Shown one piece after another: positions 1 through 8,396 of a DNA stretch of 64,000 nt (position 1 is its first letter; every line of letters starts with the position of its first letter). A program made the translations under genes and the position numbers. Under the pieces are notes generated by a model. That model did no database searches. It was not told the DNA's origin and worked only from the letters and a program-made list of their open reading frames with translations. Source of the DNA: Micromonospora gifhornensis. Its GTDB lineage: Bacteria > Actinomycetota > Actinomycetes > Mycobacteriales > Micromonosporaceae. The stretch spans positions 1 through 64,000 of the forward strand of contig NZ_BOPA01000037.1 of assembly GCF_016863515.1 (NCBI RefSeq), given 5' to 3'.

Positions 1-1314
1 AAACCGGTACTCCGTACCGTCGGGCGTCCACACCTTCCAATAACCGTCGTCCTCAGCCCCACCCGCCAGGAACTCCACCCGCCACCCGAAGTCGTCGACC
101 GGCTTCCACACCCCCGCCGTGGTCTTCACGATCTGCGTCGACTGCCCCTGCAACGAGATCGTGATATGCGACGCCCCCGCATCATTCGTCGCCGCCTCCC
201 CGTCCTCACCATCCGGAGACTCCCAACACATCTCCGTCCGATGCGTCCGACACGGCTTGTACGTCCGCTCCACATAACCCGGCGAGTACGACCACCCCAA
301 CCCCGCCGGACCCGACTGGTTGTTCGTCCCGTGCGTCATCCCATCCACCACAGACGAGCTGTACGACAACTCCAAGCCCAGGGTCTGCCCGTACGGCAAC
401 GGCGGCTCCGGCAACGGATACGAATACGAGAACGACCCCGCGCTCTCCCCCACCTGCCACGACCCCGACGGCTTCAAATCCGTGGCCGTGTACGAACCCG
501 TCGACCCACCCGACGCCGACGACGCCAACGCATACACACCCGTCGACTCGACCGCCGACTCCGGACCGAAACCCTCGAACACACCCGTCCGACTACCGGC
601 CGTCGCGTCGCCACCGACCTCCACCACCGCCGTCAACGTCTCCGCATACGGATCATTGGTAGCCGACACCCACACCGGATCCGCCGAACACTCCGGCACC
701 TCAGGCGTCGTCGCCGCACACCCCGGCAACCGCACCAACGTCAACCGATCCGCGAACGAACCCCCATACGCCTGCGCGAAATCCGCATAGTCGACGACGA
801 CCTGCACCGCACCCGCCGCCGCCGAACCATCCGCACGGTCAAGCGCATACAACGGGCCCGCGTTACCCAACGCCACCGACGTCGCCCGATCGAACGACCG
901 CACCCGCACCGACCCGACCTCACCACCGGCCAGGCCACGCCCTGCCACACCCTCACCCTCGGGCGCCTCACCGGCCGGTTCGACCGTCAACCCGAACGCC
1001 TGCCGATCCCCGGCATCACCCTGAAGGTCGAGGACCGCCTCACCACCCTCAGGAAACGTGCCCGCCGGAAGGGGATCAGTCACCGTGACCTCGTCATCCG
1101 GATCCGGATCCTGCGCCTGCTGCCGCACCGCCACACTCGCCACCGACCGGGAATCACCCGGCTCCAACACCGGCCCCGCCGCAACCGCCGGCCCACGCAA
1201 CTGCACCACCGGCAACAACCCCAGCAACACCGCGACCGCCAAGGCTCCCGCCCTGACCCTCCCCCGCGCACCGAAACGGTCAAACGCAGTGCCCCCACGG
1301 CCGCCAGCAAGCAT
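1..1314 (-). CDS. Secreted RHS/YD-repeat-type protein, N-terminal part (runs off left edge)
   Basis: Read leftward; the start is in the window and the gene leaves at the left edge, so about 438 residues are visible without a stop. The N-terminus is a signal peptide: a basic stretch (GARGRVRAG), a hydrophobic core (ALAVAVLLGLLPVVQ) and an AVAA cleavage region. Further on are sequences typical of the N-terminal part of actinobacterial RHS proteins: PLPYGQTLGLELSYSS, GPAGLGWSYSPGYVERTY, HITISLQGQ and WKVWTPDGTEYRF. In that family such exported proteins carry YD repeats and often a variable C-terminal toxin; neither can be seen here. ATG at 1314 is preceded by a G-rich stretch; GTG at 1317 is an alternative. 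Codons TTG, TCG and GGT are more frequent than in the cluster genes, which may mark separate ancestry. The long arginine-rich frame on the opposite strand is a shadow. Confidence 0.8.
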   Translation of the reverse strand, partial: MLAGGRGGTAFDRFGARGRVRAGALAVAVLLGLLPVVQLRGPAVAAGPVLEPGDSRSVASVAVRQQAQDPDPDDEVTVTDPLPAGTFPEGGEAVLDLQGDAGDRQAFGLTVEPAGEAPEGEGVAGRGLAGGEVGSVRVRSFDRATSVALGNAGPLYALDRADGSAAAGAVQVVVDYADFAQAYGGSFADRLTLVRLPGCAATTPEVPECSADPVWVSATNDPYAETLTAVVEVGGDATAGSRTGVFEGFGPESAVESTGVYALASSASGGSTGSYTATDLKPSGSWQVGESAGSFSYSYPLPEPPLPYGQTLGLELSYSSSVVDGMTHGTNNQSGPAGLGWSYSPGYVERTYKPCRTHRTEMCWESPDGEDGEAATNDAGASHITISLQGQSTQIVKTTAGVWKPVDDFGWRVEFLAGGAEDDGYWKVWTPDGTEYRF

Positions 1315-1985
1315 CACAACGCCCCCCGTCGATCCAAGAAAATTGATCGACACGCTAGACACCCCATCGACGCCTACACAAGAGCATGATCGGCAACCGT
1401 CCAACAAGGACGGTCACCAACCGCACTCATCAGGCGCGCCATCCGACCACACCTGCCGCCGAGTACCGCCACAAAGCACCCAACAGGGGCCCAGTTCTCC
1501 GCCAGCCAAGCCAACACCTTCACGCAACGCGATCTTCAGAAAATTCTCAGCAAGAAGGGGTTACGGTCGGAGGCAGCCTCCGACCTACTACGCAGGCCAT
1601 CTGCAATCAGGAGTATGCGACAGAACGCCCATAGGCTGACGAGCAGCTCGCCGTGACCTCAAGGCCTGTCGGCCAGAACAACGCGGTGCCCGAAGCTCAC
1701 GCGACCTCTTGCCAGACACCCGCCGGAACCAGTCTCGATCCGGACCAAGCCAGAGCCATGATGATCTTCCCTGATGTGTGCGGCGTGTGCTCTCCAGCCG
1801 GTACCACCCTGGGTCAACCCGTACCAATCTGGGTCACCGCGGCCCACCGCCGGTCGCAAACCGGGGTTGATGTGATCGGGCGGTGGTCATGGGCTGCGGG
1901 AACAGGGTTTCCGACGACGTAGGTGAACGTGGGCCACTCCCTGCCACCCCAGGTGAACCCCCAGGTCGCTAGACTAGGCCCTCGC
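1315..1985. other. Intergenic region without a convincing gene
   Basis: About 670 bases between the RHS-type gene and the tRNA. No frame has plausible protein composition plus a ribosome binding site. It holds an almost perfect 21-base palindrome at 1565-1585 (arm GGTCGGAGGC), a two-copy 20-base tandem repeat at 1801-1840, and a short repeat of AGGTGAAC near 1921 and 1950. Promoters for the RHS gene (left) and the tRNA (right) must lie here but no strong consensus pair stands out. Confidence 0.5.
1801..1840. repeat. Two-copy imperfect tandem repeat, 20-base unit
   Basis: The unit GTACCACCCTGGGTCAACCC is followed directly by GTACCAATCTGGGTCACCGC, with about 16 of 20 positions identical. It lies in non-coding DNA 146 bases before the tRNA. 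Function unknown; it may be debris of a mobile element or a regulatory repeat. Confidence 0.45.
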
Positions 1986-2061
1986 GCCCTCGTAGCTCAG
2001 GGGATAGAGCATCGGTTTCCTAAACCGTGTGTCGCAGGTTCGAATCCTGCCGGGGGCACCA
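1986..2061 (+). tRNA. tRNA-Arg (anticodon CCU), CCA end encoded
   Basis: A full cloverleaf can be drawn: acceptor stem GCCCTCG with CGGGGGC, D arm GCTC...GAGC, anticodon stem TCGGT/ACCGT with loop TTCCTAA giving anticodon CCT, and T arm GCAGG-TTCGAAT-CCTGC. Discriminator A at 2058 is followed by encoded CCA at 2059-2061. It reads AGG codons, which are rare in GC-rich actinomycetes. tRNA genes are common integration sites, but no integrase or attachment duplication is visible nearby. Confidence 0.93.
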
Positions 2062-2082
2062 GCTCACAGCCATGATCGCCGA

Positions 2083-2586
2083 TCACTGATCCGCCTTCTG
2101 GGCGCTGGAATCTGGGGCACCGTGGCTGCCCATCGGGTCGGGGATGACCTGGCACGCCTGAGCGATCTCTCCTTCGCGGACAAGTCCGTCGATCGCTTCG
2201 ATCATCGCGGTGACGCCTGGCCGGGGCGTGATGACCAGGTCCGTGGACCAGAAGTACCTTCCGCCAGCGGCTTCCCCGGTCTGTGTCCACCGGCGGAGTA
2301 CGGCATCGATCGCTTGGAGGGTCATGACGGTCGCGTAGTAGGTGGGGCCTCCGGTGACGGTCACGTAGATGTCTTGGTCCTGAAGTTGCTCCAGGTCACT
2401 GCTCGGGTCGGCGGGAAAGCGTGCAACGAACCGCTCGCGTTCGACGACAAGGAAGGGTCCGTCTTGGGCGATTTCCATGGTGAGCCTCGCTCGGTGCATC
2501 GATGTGGCAGAAGCCAGTTCGATCCTCGCAATGAAGAGGGCATCCATGCCATCCACGTGCCAGTAGCCCGTACACCCGGCGGTCAT
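2083..2586 (-). CDS. Hypothetical protein, unrecognised
   Basis: A 167-residue soluble protein facing the tRNA gene. Composition is that of a real protein (acidic, few Arg/Pro runs), with segments such as QDGPFLVVERERFVARFPAD and DIYVTVTGGPTYYATVMTLQ, and a tail ending in ...SSAQKADQ. No signal peptide, membrane segment or family motif is evident. The start is uncertain: ATG at 2586 has no clear ribosome binding site, and ATG at 2547 (MDALFIARIEL) would give a more natural N-terminus. I do not recognise the family and assign no function. Its only close neighbour is the tRNA; the next gene ends 178 bases upstream. Confidence 0.6.
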   Translation of the reverse strand: MTAGCTGYWHVDGMDALFIARIELASATSMHRARLTMEIAQDGPFLVVERERFVARFPADPSSDLEQLQDQDIYVTVTGGPTYYATVMTLQAIDAVLRRWTQTGEAAGGRYFWSTDLVITPRPGVTAMIEAIDGLVREGEIAQACQVIPDPMGSHGAPDSSAQKADQ

Positions 2587-2763
2587 CAGCGGGCACGAAC
2601 GGTCCCCACCGTCCTGCCGCTGGCCTGCCCCAACAGGTCGTTGTCGGCCGTGATCTTCGATCTTACGAACTGAAGGTGCGAGCGCAATCGGCTTGGTCCC
2701 GCCGTGCCCGTTACATGCCCGTTGGGATGCACAGTTCGCGGCCTCCGAGATTCCCGATGCCGC

Positions 2764-4017
2764 TCAGGGCCGGTCAGGTGCCGAGCGCATTAGAGCGCGG
2801 CGATGCTCGAGGTACCCGCGTTCGGCGGGGTCGTGGGTGAGGGCGATGGCGCTGTCGTACGCGGCGGCGGCCTCGGCGTGGCGGCCGAGCCGTTCGAGCA
2901 GGTGGGCCCGGGCGGCCTTGGCGGGCTGGAACCGTCGGGCCCGGTCGTCCGTCGGGTTCAGCAGTGCGTCGAGTCGGGTCAGCCCGGCTGCCGGGCCCTC
3001 GACTTCGGCGGTGGCGACCGCGAGGGCGACGGCACCGCCGAGGGACGGTGCGAGCGTGTGGAGCGCGCGGTGCAGGTCCAGCAGGGCCGGCCAGTCGGTG
3101 GTGCCGGTGTGTCTTCGGGCGCAGTGCACCGCTTGGACTGCGGCTTCGAGTTGGAAGCGTCCGAGGTGTCGGCGGGCGTGGGCGGTGCGTAGGTGCTGGT
3201 GTGCCCGGTGGATCAGGCGTTCGTTCCAGCGGGTCGGGTCCTGCTCGGCCAGCGGCACGAATCGTCCGTGTTCGTCGAGGCGGGCGGGTAGGCGTGCGGC
3301 CGAGAGCTGGACGAGGGCGGCCAGCCCGTGCGCCTCGGGGTCGTCGGGGACCAGCGTGGTGAGTACCTCGGCGAGGTGCAGCGCCTCGGTGGGCACCGGG
3401 CGGGCCTGCGGGCCGGTCGTCGCCCAGTCGATGACGTACGCCCCGTAGATGGCCTCGAGGACCGCGGCCATCCGGCCCGGCAGGTCGCTGCGGTCGGGGA
3501 TGCGGAACGGGATGCCGGTGGCCTTGATGCGTCGCTTCGCGCGTACCAGGCGGGTCGCCATCGTCGAGGTGGGTGTGGAGAAGGCTCGGCCGACCTGCTC
3601 GGCGGTGAAGCCGAGCACGGTGTTGAGCATCAGGGGGGTGTGTGCGGTGCGTTCGATCGCCGGGTGCGCGCAGACGAGCATCAGTTCCAGTCGCCGGTCG
3701 GGGATGGCGTCGAGGTCGAGCGCGTCGAGGTGTACGGGGGCGTCCCGCTCGACGTCGAGCGGGACGTTGCGCTGCCACTGTGCCGACTTCCAGTGGTCCC
3801 GGAGCCGGTTACGCGCGACGGTCAGCAGCCATCCGGTGGGGTTGTCCGGCACGCCCTGGTCGGGCCAGCTGCGCAGGGCCCGCTCGAACGCGTCGGCCAG
3901 GGCGTCCTCGGCCCAGACGATGTCGCTTGTGGAGGTGGACAGCAGGGCGAGCAGCCGACCGTAACTGTCGCGCGCCGCGACAGCTGCGGCCGCCCGCCCC
4001 TCGTCGCTGGTGGTCAA
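2764..4017 (-). CDS. ECF42-type RNA polymerase sigma factor (DUF6596, C-terminal helical extension)
   Basis: About 417 residues. The N-terminal third has sigma region 2 (DALADAFERALRSWP, then NPTGWLLTVARNRLRDHWK) and region 4 (LMLNTVLGFTAEQVGRAF, RAKRRI). The rest is a long alpha-helical TPR/SnoaL-free extension (LEAIYGAYVIDWATTGPQ..., ending in RALMRSAPDRP) typical of the large ECF42 group. The start chosen is TTG at 4017, overlapping the YCII gene stop as TTGA; no ATG or GTG fits the domain boundary better. In ECF42 loci the sigma factor is co-encoded with, and thought to activate, DGPF/YCII proteins, which is the arrangement seen here. There is no anti-sigma gene; control is believed to run through the C-terminal extension. 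Confidence 0.85.
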   Translation of the reverse strand: MTTSDEGRAAAAVAARDSYGRLLALLSTSTSDIVWAEDALADAFERALRSWPDQGVPDNPTGWLLTVARNRLRDHWKSAQWQRNVPLDVERDAPVHLDALDLDAIPDRRLELMLVCAHPAIERTAHTPLMLNTVLGFTAEQVGRAFSTPTSTMATRLVRAKRRIKATGIPFRIPDRSDLPGRMAAVLEAIYGAYVIDWATTGPQARPVPTEALHLAEVLTTLVPDDPEAHGLAALVQLSAARLPARLDEHGRFVPLAEQDPTRWNERLIHRAHQHLRTAHARRHLGRFQLEAAVQAVHCARRHTGTTDWPALLDLHRALHTLAPSLGGAVALAVATAEVEGPAAGLTRLDALLNPTDDRARRFQPAKAARAHLLERLGRHAEAAAAYDSAIALTHDPAERGYLEHRRALMRSAPDRP

Positions 4018-4385
4018 CTCGTCCAGGATCCGTCGACGAACGCCGTCGCGGTGGGCCGTACCTCGATGACGCCCCACTGCGCGGCCGGGCACTTCTCCGC
4101 CCAGCCGATGGCGGCGTCGAGGTCGGGTACGTCGAGGAGGAACACCCCGGCCAGGGCCTCCCTGGTCTCGGCGAAGGGCCCGTCCTGCACCCGCAGGTTG
4201 CCGTCTCTGCGGGTGACGGTGGTCGTGGCGGCGGCGGGTTGCAGGATGTCGGCCGCCAGGAGGACCCCGGCGGCGCTCAGCGCCCGGCCGTACGCGTCGA
4301 ATGCGGTTTTCGCCTCCGCGATGACCTCGTCGGTGAGTTCGCCCTCGCCCGGCTCGGGGTAGTGGATCATCAGTGCGTAGCGCAT
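4014..4385 (-). CDS. YCII/DGPF-domain protein, partner of the ECF42 sigma factor
   Basis: A 123-residue protein beginning MRYALMIHYPEPGEGELT, with the DGPF signature (VQDGPFAETREALAGVFLL) and the family segment DAAIGWAEKCP. A strong GGAGGAG ribosome binding site precedes ATG at 4385. The fold is a ferredoxin-like YCII barrel; biochemical activity of DGPF proteins is not established. The stop overlaps the sigma factor start, so the two genes are translationally coupled. In known ECF42 systems the DGPF genes are the main targets of the sigma factor, so autoregulation is likely. Confidence 0.87.
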   Translation of the reverse strand: MRYALMIHYPEPGEGELTDEVIAEAKTAFDAYGRALSAAGVLLAADILQPAAATTTVTRRDGNLRVQDGPFAETREALAGVFLLDVPDLDAAIGWAEKCPAAQWGVIEVRPTATAFVDGSWTS

Positions 4386-4520
4386 CGGCTTCTCCTCCGC
4401 TCTCGGTGCGGTGCCGCCTCGGCACCGGCACGGAGATGACGATCGGCGCGGGCCGGAATCGTCAGGCCTGCGGCTCAATCATCTGTCGGAGACCCCGCGC
4501 AGCGGTCGATTCTGCGCTGC

Positions 4521-4928
4521 TCATCGTTCGCGGGTCGTGACCTGGTGGGCGCGCCGGGCCTGTCCGATCAGACCGAGGTGGGTGTGTTCGAAACCCTCGG
4601 TGGTCTTGAGTCCGTAGCCGAGGGCGCGGTCGAGGGCGACGTGGAACACCCAGGCGACGGCGAGGATGCCGAGCCAGTCGATCGGTTCGCCGGCCGCCGC
4701 GGCGGCCACCGCCACCGCGCCGAGCAGGGCCGGCAGGGTGTACGAGTGCACCAGGTTGTAGCAGGCGGCGCCGAGGTGCGGACCGCGCAGGTAGCCGAGC
4801 ATGGAGAGGTCGAAGAGGAGGAACAGGGCGAGCAGCCACCACCACGCGTACCCGACGGCGAGGGTGACGACGACGGCGAGGACGGCGACGGCAGCGGACT
4901 CGATGCGCTGTGTCGTGACCGGTTTCAT
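4521..4928 (-). CDS. DUF4260-type small membrane protein
   Basis: 135 residues with three or four hydrophobic helices: VAVLAVVVTLAVGYAWWWLL, ALFLLFDLSMLGYL, ALLGAVAVAAAAAG and WLGILAVAWVFHVALDRALG. The C-terminus has the DUF4260 hallmark LGYGLKTTEGFEHTHLG. A GGAG sits close upstream of ATG at 4928. Integral membrane protein of unknown function; it lies between the ECF42 pair and the esterase, in the same direction but with gaps of more than 130 bases on each side. Confidence 0.8.
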   Translation of the reverse strand: MKPVTTQRIESAAVAVLAVVVTLAVGYAWWWLLALFLLFDLSMLGYLRGPHLGAACYNLVHSYTLPALLGAVAVAAAAAGEPIDWLGILAVAWVFHVALDRALGYGLKTTEGFEHTHLGLIGQARRAHQVTTRER

Positions 4929-5018
4929 CTCCGGTACCCCTCTCGTCGTCTGCCGGGTCGGGCGGCAGTCTGAATCTACGCCGACCTGGCGTTCGACGAG
5001 CGTGGCCCCCGCGCGCGG

Positions 5019-5049
5019 GTGGGCCGGCGACCTGGCGTCGCCGGCCCAC
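5019..5049 (-). terminator. Hairpin terminator after the secreted esterase gene
   Basis: Perfect 13-base stem (GTGGGCCGGCGAC and its complement) with a 5-base loop, just beyond the esterase stop at 5063. No U-tract, as is usual in actinomycetes. Confidence 0.65.
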
Positions 5050-5062
5050 TCACGTGTGCTGG

Positions 5063-6943
5063 TTACCGCACTCGCAACTGCTGGTGGACTGCGGCGGTGG
5101 GGGCGTAGGTCGGGTCACCGGAGTAGGCGACGTGGACCGGGTATCCCCCGGCCGGCAGGCCGCTGGTCGGCAGGTCGACCACGGCCGAGCCGTTGGTCAG
5201 CGCCACCAGTTGGGTGGTGCCGCCGAAGGTCACGGCGATCTCACCGGTCACCGTCGGCGCCTTCTTGTGCTGGTTCTGGGCCCGCAGGTCGACGCTGAGC
5301 GTGAAGGTGCCGCCCCGGACGATTGATGCGGGCGCGGCCTTCGCCTTGACCACGACGCGGGTCGTGCCCGGCGCGGTCAGGCTGACCGTGGCCGAGCCGG
5401 ACTTGGTCGGGTCGACCACGGACGTCGCCACGACGGTGAGCGTCGACGCGGTCTCGTTCGCGGCCACCGAGAGCAGACCGTCGGCGGAGATGGTCGTTGC
5501 CGCCGAGGCGGCGCCCTCGACCGACCAGGTCACCGCCGGGCTGACGCCCTCGTTGGTGCTCACGTCGGCGGTGAACTGCGTGCGCCAGTTCCAGCCCTTG
5601 GTCAGCTCCTCGGTCGCGGGCGACACCGACACCGAGTCGACGCCGGTCCAGAGGTGGTCCCGGGCGAAGATGGTGAACAGTTGGCTCGCGGTCATGCCGT
5701 CGTGCGCGCCGGGGACCTGGGTCGTCGCGGCGCGGTAGCCCCGGGCCCGGAAGTTGTTCGCGATGGTGTTCTGGGCGTTCAGGTTGCCCTCGAAGACCCC
5801 GTTGCCGAGGAACACGAACAGGTCGTCGTCGCCGACCGCGGCGGCGACGTTGTCGTAGTCCTGCGCGGTCAGCGACGGGTTGCCGGAGAAGTGCCCGTAG
5901 AAGGCGAAGGTGGTCGGGTAGCCCCGGATGACGTGCGCACCGGTCATCCCGCCGTACGAGAATCCGGCGTACGCGCGGCCTTCGCGCTCGGTCGAGACGT
6001 GGTAGCGCTCCTCGATGAACGGGAGGATCGTCTGGACCAGGTTGTTGGCGGCGTTGGTCTGGTTGTACGAGGCGAAGCCGAGGCTGGTGCCGGTGAAGTG
6101 GTTGCCCATGGTGACCACGACCGTCGGCTCGATCTCACCCTTGGCCGTCATGTTGTCCAGGATGTTGGGGACGTTCGCGGGGACCATGAAGTCGGTCTCG
6201 TCGCCGAAGATGCCGTGCGCGAGGTAGGCGACCTTGTACGGCTCGGGGCGGTTGGCGTCGTAGCCGGCCGGCAGGTAGACGCCGAGGTAGTGGCCGCTGT
6301 CGCCGAGGATCGTGGTGTACGGGACGTACTGGACGGTGCCCCGGTGTGCGGGGTCGGCCGCGGGCAGTTCGTATTCCGCGCGCTCCTTGAGCACGGGGTC
6401 GTTCTGCTTGTCGGCGTACGGCACGTAGACGGCGTCGAGCACGTCGTTGTTCCGGACCCGGAACGATGACTGGCCCGGGGGACGTGGGTTCGTCGAGGCG
6501 GGATCCCAGATGCGCTTGTTCTCCCAGCCCTGGGTCGGGTCCCAGACGCGGTACCAGTAGCTGAGGCTGCCCGCGTGCAGGGGCACCGAGACCGACCAGT
6601 TTCCGTCGGCGTCCCTGGTCATGTCCCGCAGGAACTCGGTACCGCCGGCGTGGTACCGGCCGGTCTGCCACGCTTCCGGCTGGTAGCGCGTGTTGCCGGT
6701 GCTGACGTCGAGCAGCGTCAGGTCTCCGGCGAGGCGGACCTGGGTGGCGTGCGGATTGCGGTAGACGAAGTCGACTGTGTATCCGGTCGGGGAACCGTTG
6801 TCCGCCCGTACGGTGGCACCCTCCACTGTGGTGGGTGTGGCGGCGGCAGCCGGCGCGGAGACGACCGCGCCGACACCGAGTGACATGAACGCGAGCATGG
6901 TGATCGCCCGTCTGACCGGGCCCCTTCCGATCGCTCTCTTCAT
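5063..6943 (-). CDS. Secreted esterase D-like hydrolase with C-terminal Ig-like domains
   Basis: 626 residues. Signal peptide at 1-35 (basic MKRAIGRGPVRR, hydrophobic core, cleavage near APAAAA). Residues about 40-170 are an early-set/CBM48-like beta-sandwich (VDFVYRNPHATQVRLAGDL, SLSYWYRVWDP). Residues 190-430 form an alpha/beta-hydrolase of the esterase D/feruloyl-esterase type with YLPAGYD, oxyanion AHGIFGDE, the nucleophile elbow YAGFSYGGMTG and a late VPGAHDGMTASQL histidine. The C-terminal 200 residues look like a Big2-type domain (VSPATEELTKGWNW) and a Big3/Ig domain (YSGDPTYAPTAAVHQQLRVR). Such enzymes remove acyl groups from plant polymers or polysaccharides outside the cell. The substrate cannot be fixed from sequence. 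Confidence 0.85.
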   Translation of the reverse strand: MKRAIGRGPVRRAITMLAFMSLGVGAVVSAPAAAATPTTVEGATVRADNGSPTGYTVDFVYRNPHATQVRLAGDLTLLDVSTGNTRYQPEAWQTGRYHAGGTEFLRDMTRDADGNWSVSVPLHAGSLSYWYRVWDPTQGWENKRIWDPASTNPRPPGQSSFRVRNNDVLDAVYVPYADKQNDPVLKERAEYELPAADPAHRGTVQYVPYTTILGDSGHYLGVYLPAGYDANRPEPYKVAYLAHGIFGDETDFMVPANVPNILDNMTAKGEIEPTVVVTMGNHFTGTSLGFASYNQTNAANNLVQTILPFIEERYHVSTEREGRAYAGFSYGGMTGAHVIRGYPTTFAFYGHFSGNPSLTAQDYDNVAAAVGDDDLFVFLGNGVFEGNLNAQNTIANNFRARGYRAATTQVPGAHDGMTASQLFTIFARDHLWTGVDSVSVSPATEELTKGWNWRTQFTADVSTNEGVSPAVTWSVEGAASAATTISADGLLSVAANETASTLTVVATSVVDPTKSGSATVSLTAPGTTRVVVKAKAAPASIVRGGTFTLSVDLRAQNQHKKAPTVTGEIAVTFGGTTQLVALTNGSAVVDLPTSGLPAGGYPVHVAYSGDPTYAPTAAVHQQLRVR

Positions 6944-7040
6944 CTGAGCACGCTCCCTTGCAGTCTCGTTGGCGGCTTGTCGGTGTGGTGTCCGGTCAGG
7001 GCGATGAGCCCGGCTGCCTTCTGCCGGGAACCCGCCGTGC

Positions 7041-7056
7041 GCTAAATCGAATTAGC
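7041..7056. promoter_or_regulatory. Candidate operator, inverted repeat GCTAA...TTAGC
   Basis: GCTAA, 6 bases, TTAGC at 7041-7056 stands out as an AT-rich palindrome in the 259-base gap upstream of the esterase gene, about 100 bases before its start. It could be an operator for a LacI- or ROK-type regulator. The adjacent ROK repressor is a possible but unproven ligand. Confidence 0.3.
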
Positions 7057-7202
7057 AGGCCACAGTGTGGCGGCGCACACGTTTCGATGTCAAGGGTTGC
7101 GGGCTCCGCGGGCCGTCGATCGCTCCTGCTCACGGCCTCGACGGGACCACACAGCAGGCAGCCACCACCCAACTCCACAGTGGAGCTGATCGGCGCGAAC
7201 GG

Positions 7203-8396
7203 TCAGGCGATCGCGTTGGCGGACAACGCGTGCAGGTCGCAGCCGGCGAGCGCATCCGGCTGGGGAACGTGCGCGAGGTCGGGTTCGGCGAGCCCGAGTC
7301 GCCCGTACGCGGTGTGCAACGCCGCCACCACGGCGCCCAGCGCACCGGAGAGGTCCCCGAGTTCGGCGCTCTGCACGGCCGCCGCGGTGACCGGCACGAT
7401 CTCCCGCAGCCGACCCCCCAGCCGGCCGAGGTCGGGCTTGAGCGCGTGGGAGATGCCGCCACCGAGGACGATCACCTCGGGCTCGTAGGCCACCACCGCA
7501 GCGGTGAGGATGATCAGCAACGCCTGCTCGACGTACTGCTTGACCGGCACCAGGCGAGAGTCGGTGGAGCGGAACACGTCGGCCGGATTGTCGAACGGCA
7601 GGCCGAGATCACGGGCGCGGGCGAGGATGCCGGGCCCGCTGATGATCTGTTCGAGCGAGGTGCCCAGCGGACCGGCCGGCAGGTGTCCGAACTCGCCGAC
7701 CATGCCGCTACGGCCACGGAACAGCCGCCGGTCGATGGCGACACCGGCACCGAGCCCGGCGCCGATGGTGAACATCACCGCGGTCTGCGCGTTGCGGGCG
7801 GCACCGAAGCGCAGCTCGCCGAGGAGCGCGTAGTTGGAGTCGTTGTCCACCTCGACCCCGGTGGACAGACGTTTCTCCAGCAACCGCAGGAACTCCGGGT
7901 CCTCCACCTGGGGAAGGTTCGGCGCGTTGGACACCGCGCGGTCGTGTTCGCGGACCGCACCGGGCAGCCCCACCGCCACGCAGTCGAGCCGGTCCAGGTT
8001 GTCGCCGACGGTCTGCCGGATCAGGTCGGCGAGCCACTGGGCCAGCCGGGGGGCGTCGTACTGGGCCGGCGTGGGGACGGTCCGGCTCACCAGCGGCGTG
8101 GCGGCCAGATCGGCCACCACCATCCGGACGTTTGATCCGCCGACGTCGACTCCGCAGACGACGCCGCGTCCGGCGGCGATCGCCACCCGCGTCGCGCGCC
8201 GGCCCCGGGTCGCGGTCGGGGTGCCGTCCGTCTCGACAAGCAGTCCCTCGTCGAGCAGTTGCTCGACGATGCGCGAGACGGTGGCCGGGGAAAGGTCTGT
8301 CTCCTGACCGATGGCCGTGCGGGTGACCGGCCCGTGCGTCAGGACGTGGGCGAGCACGGTCGAGCGGTTGGCGCGCCGCGGTGCTCGGGCTTCCAC
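7203..8396 (-). CDS. ROK-family transcriptional repressor
   Basis: About 397 residues. The N-terminal winged helix-turn-helix (VLTHGPVTRTAIGQETDLS, then SPATVSRIVEQLLDEGLLV) is followed by a ROK sugar-kinase fold with phosphate loop GVDVGGSNVRMVVADL, VAVGLPGAV, DNDSNYALLGE and FTIGAGLGAGVA. The usual zinc-binding Cys cluster of ROK proteins is missing: after GEFGHLP comes AGPLGTSL, with no CxCG. This suggests a pure regulator with weakened sugar phosphorylation. GTG at 8396 is favoured because GGAGGT lies 4 bases upstream; GTG at 8408 is also in frame. It is divergent from the ABC-transporter/Php/YhfX operon, which it probably represses until a sugar ligand binds. Confidence 0.85.
   Translation of the reverse strand: MEARAPRRANRSTVLAHVLTHGPVTRTAIGQETDLSPATVSRIVEQLLDEGLLVETDGTPTATRGRRATRVAIAAGRGVVCGVDVGGSNVRMVVADLAATPLVSRTVPTPAQYDAPRLAQWLADLIRQTVGDNLDRLDCVAVGLPGAVREHDRAVSNAPNLPQVEDPEFLRLLEKRLSTGVEVDNDSNYALLGELRFGAARNAQTAVMFTIGAGLGAGVAIDRRLFRGRSGMVGEFGHLPAGPLGTSLEQIISGPGILARARDLGLPFDNPADVFRSTDSRLVPVKQYVEQALLIILTAAVVAYEPEVIVLGGGISHALKPDLGRLGGRLREIVPVTAAAVQSAELGDLSGALGAVVAALHTAYGRLGLAEPDLAHVPQPDALAGCDLHALSANAIA

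Noticed and set aside
166..1389. Long + strand frame of 407 codons, very rich in Arg/His/Pro
   Set aside because: It is the antisense shadow of the RHS-type gene; composition is unnatural, there is no ribosome binding site and the minus-strand frame shows clear family motifs and a signal peptide.
1653..1922. 89-codon + strand frame in the left intergenic region
   Set aside because: No ribosome binding site, no recognisable protein pattern, overlaps tandem repeats.
1986..2586. Possible integrated element at the tRNA-Arg gene
   Set aside because: No integrase, no second copy of the tRNA 3' end in the window and no abrupt change in the downstream genes; only one unknown gene is adjacent.
3328..4362. 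344-codon + strand frame opposite the sigma/YCII genes
   Set aside because: Antisense to a well-supported sigma factor and DGPF protein; no motifs of its own.
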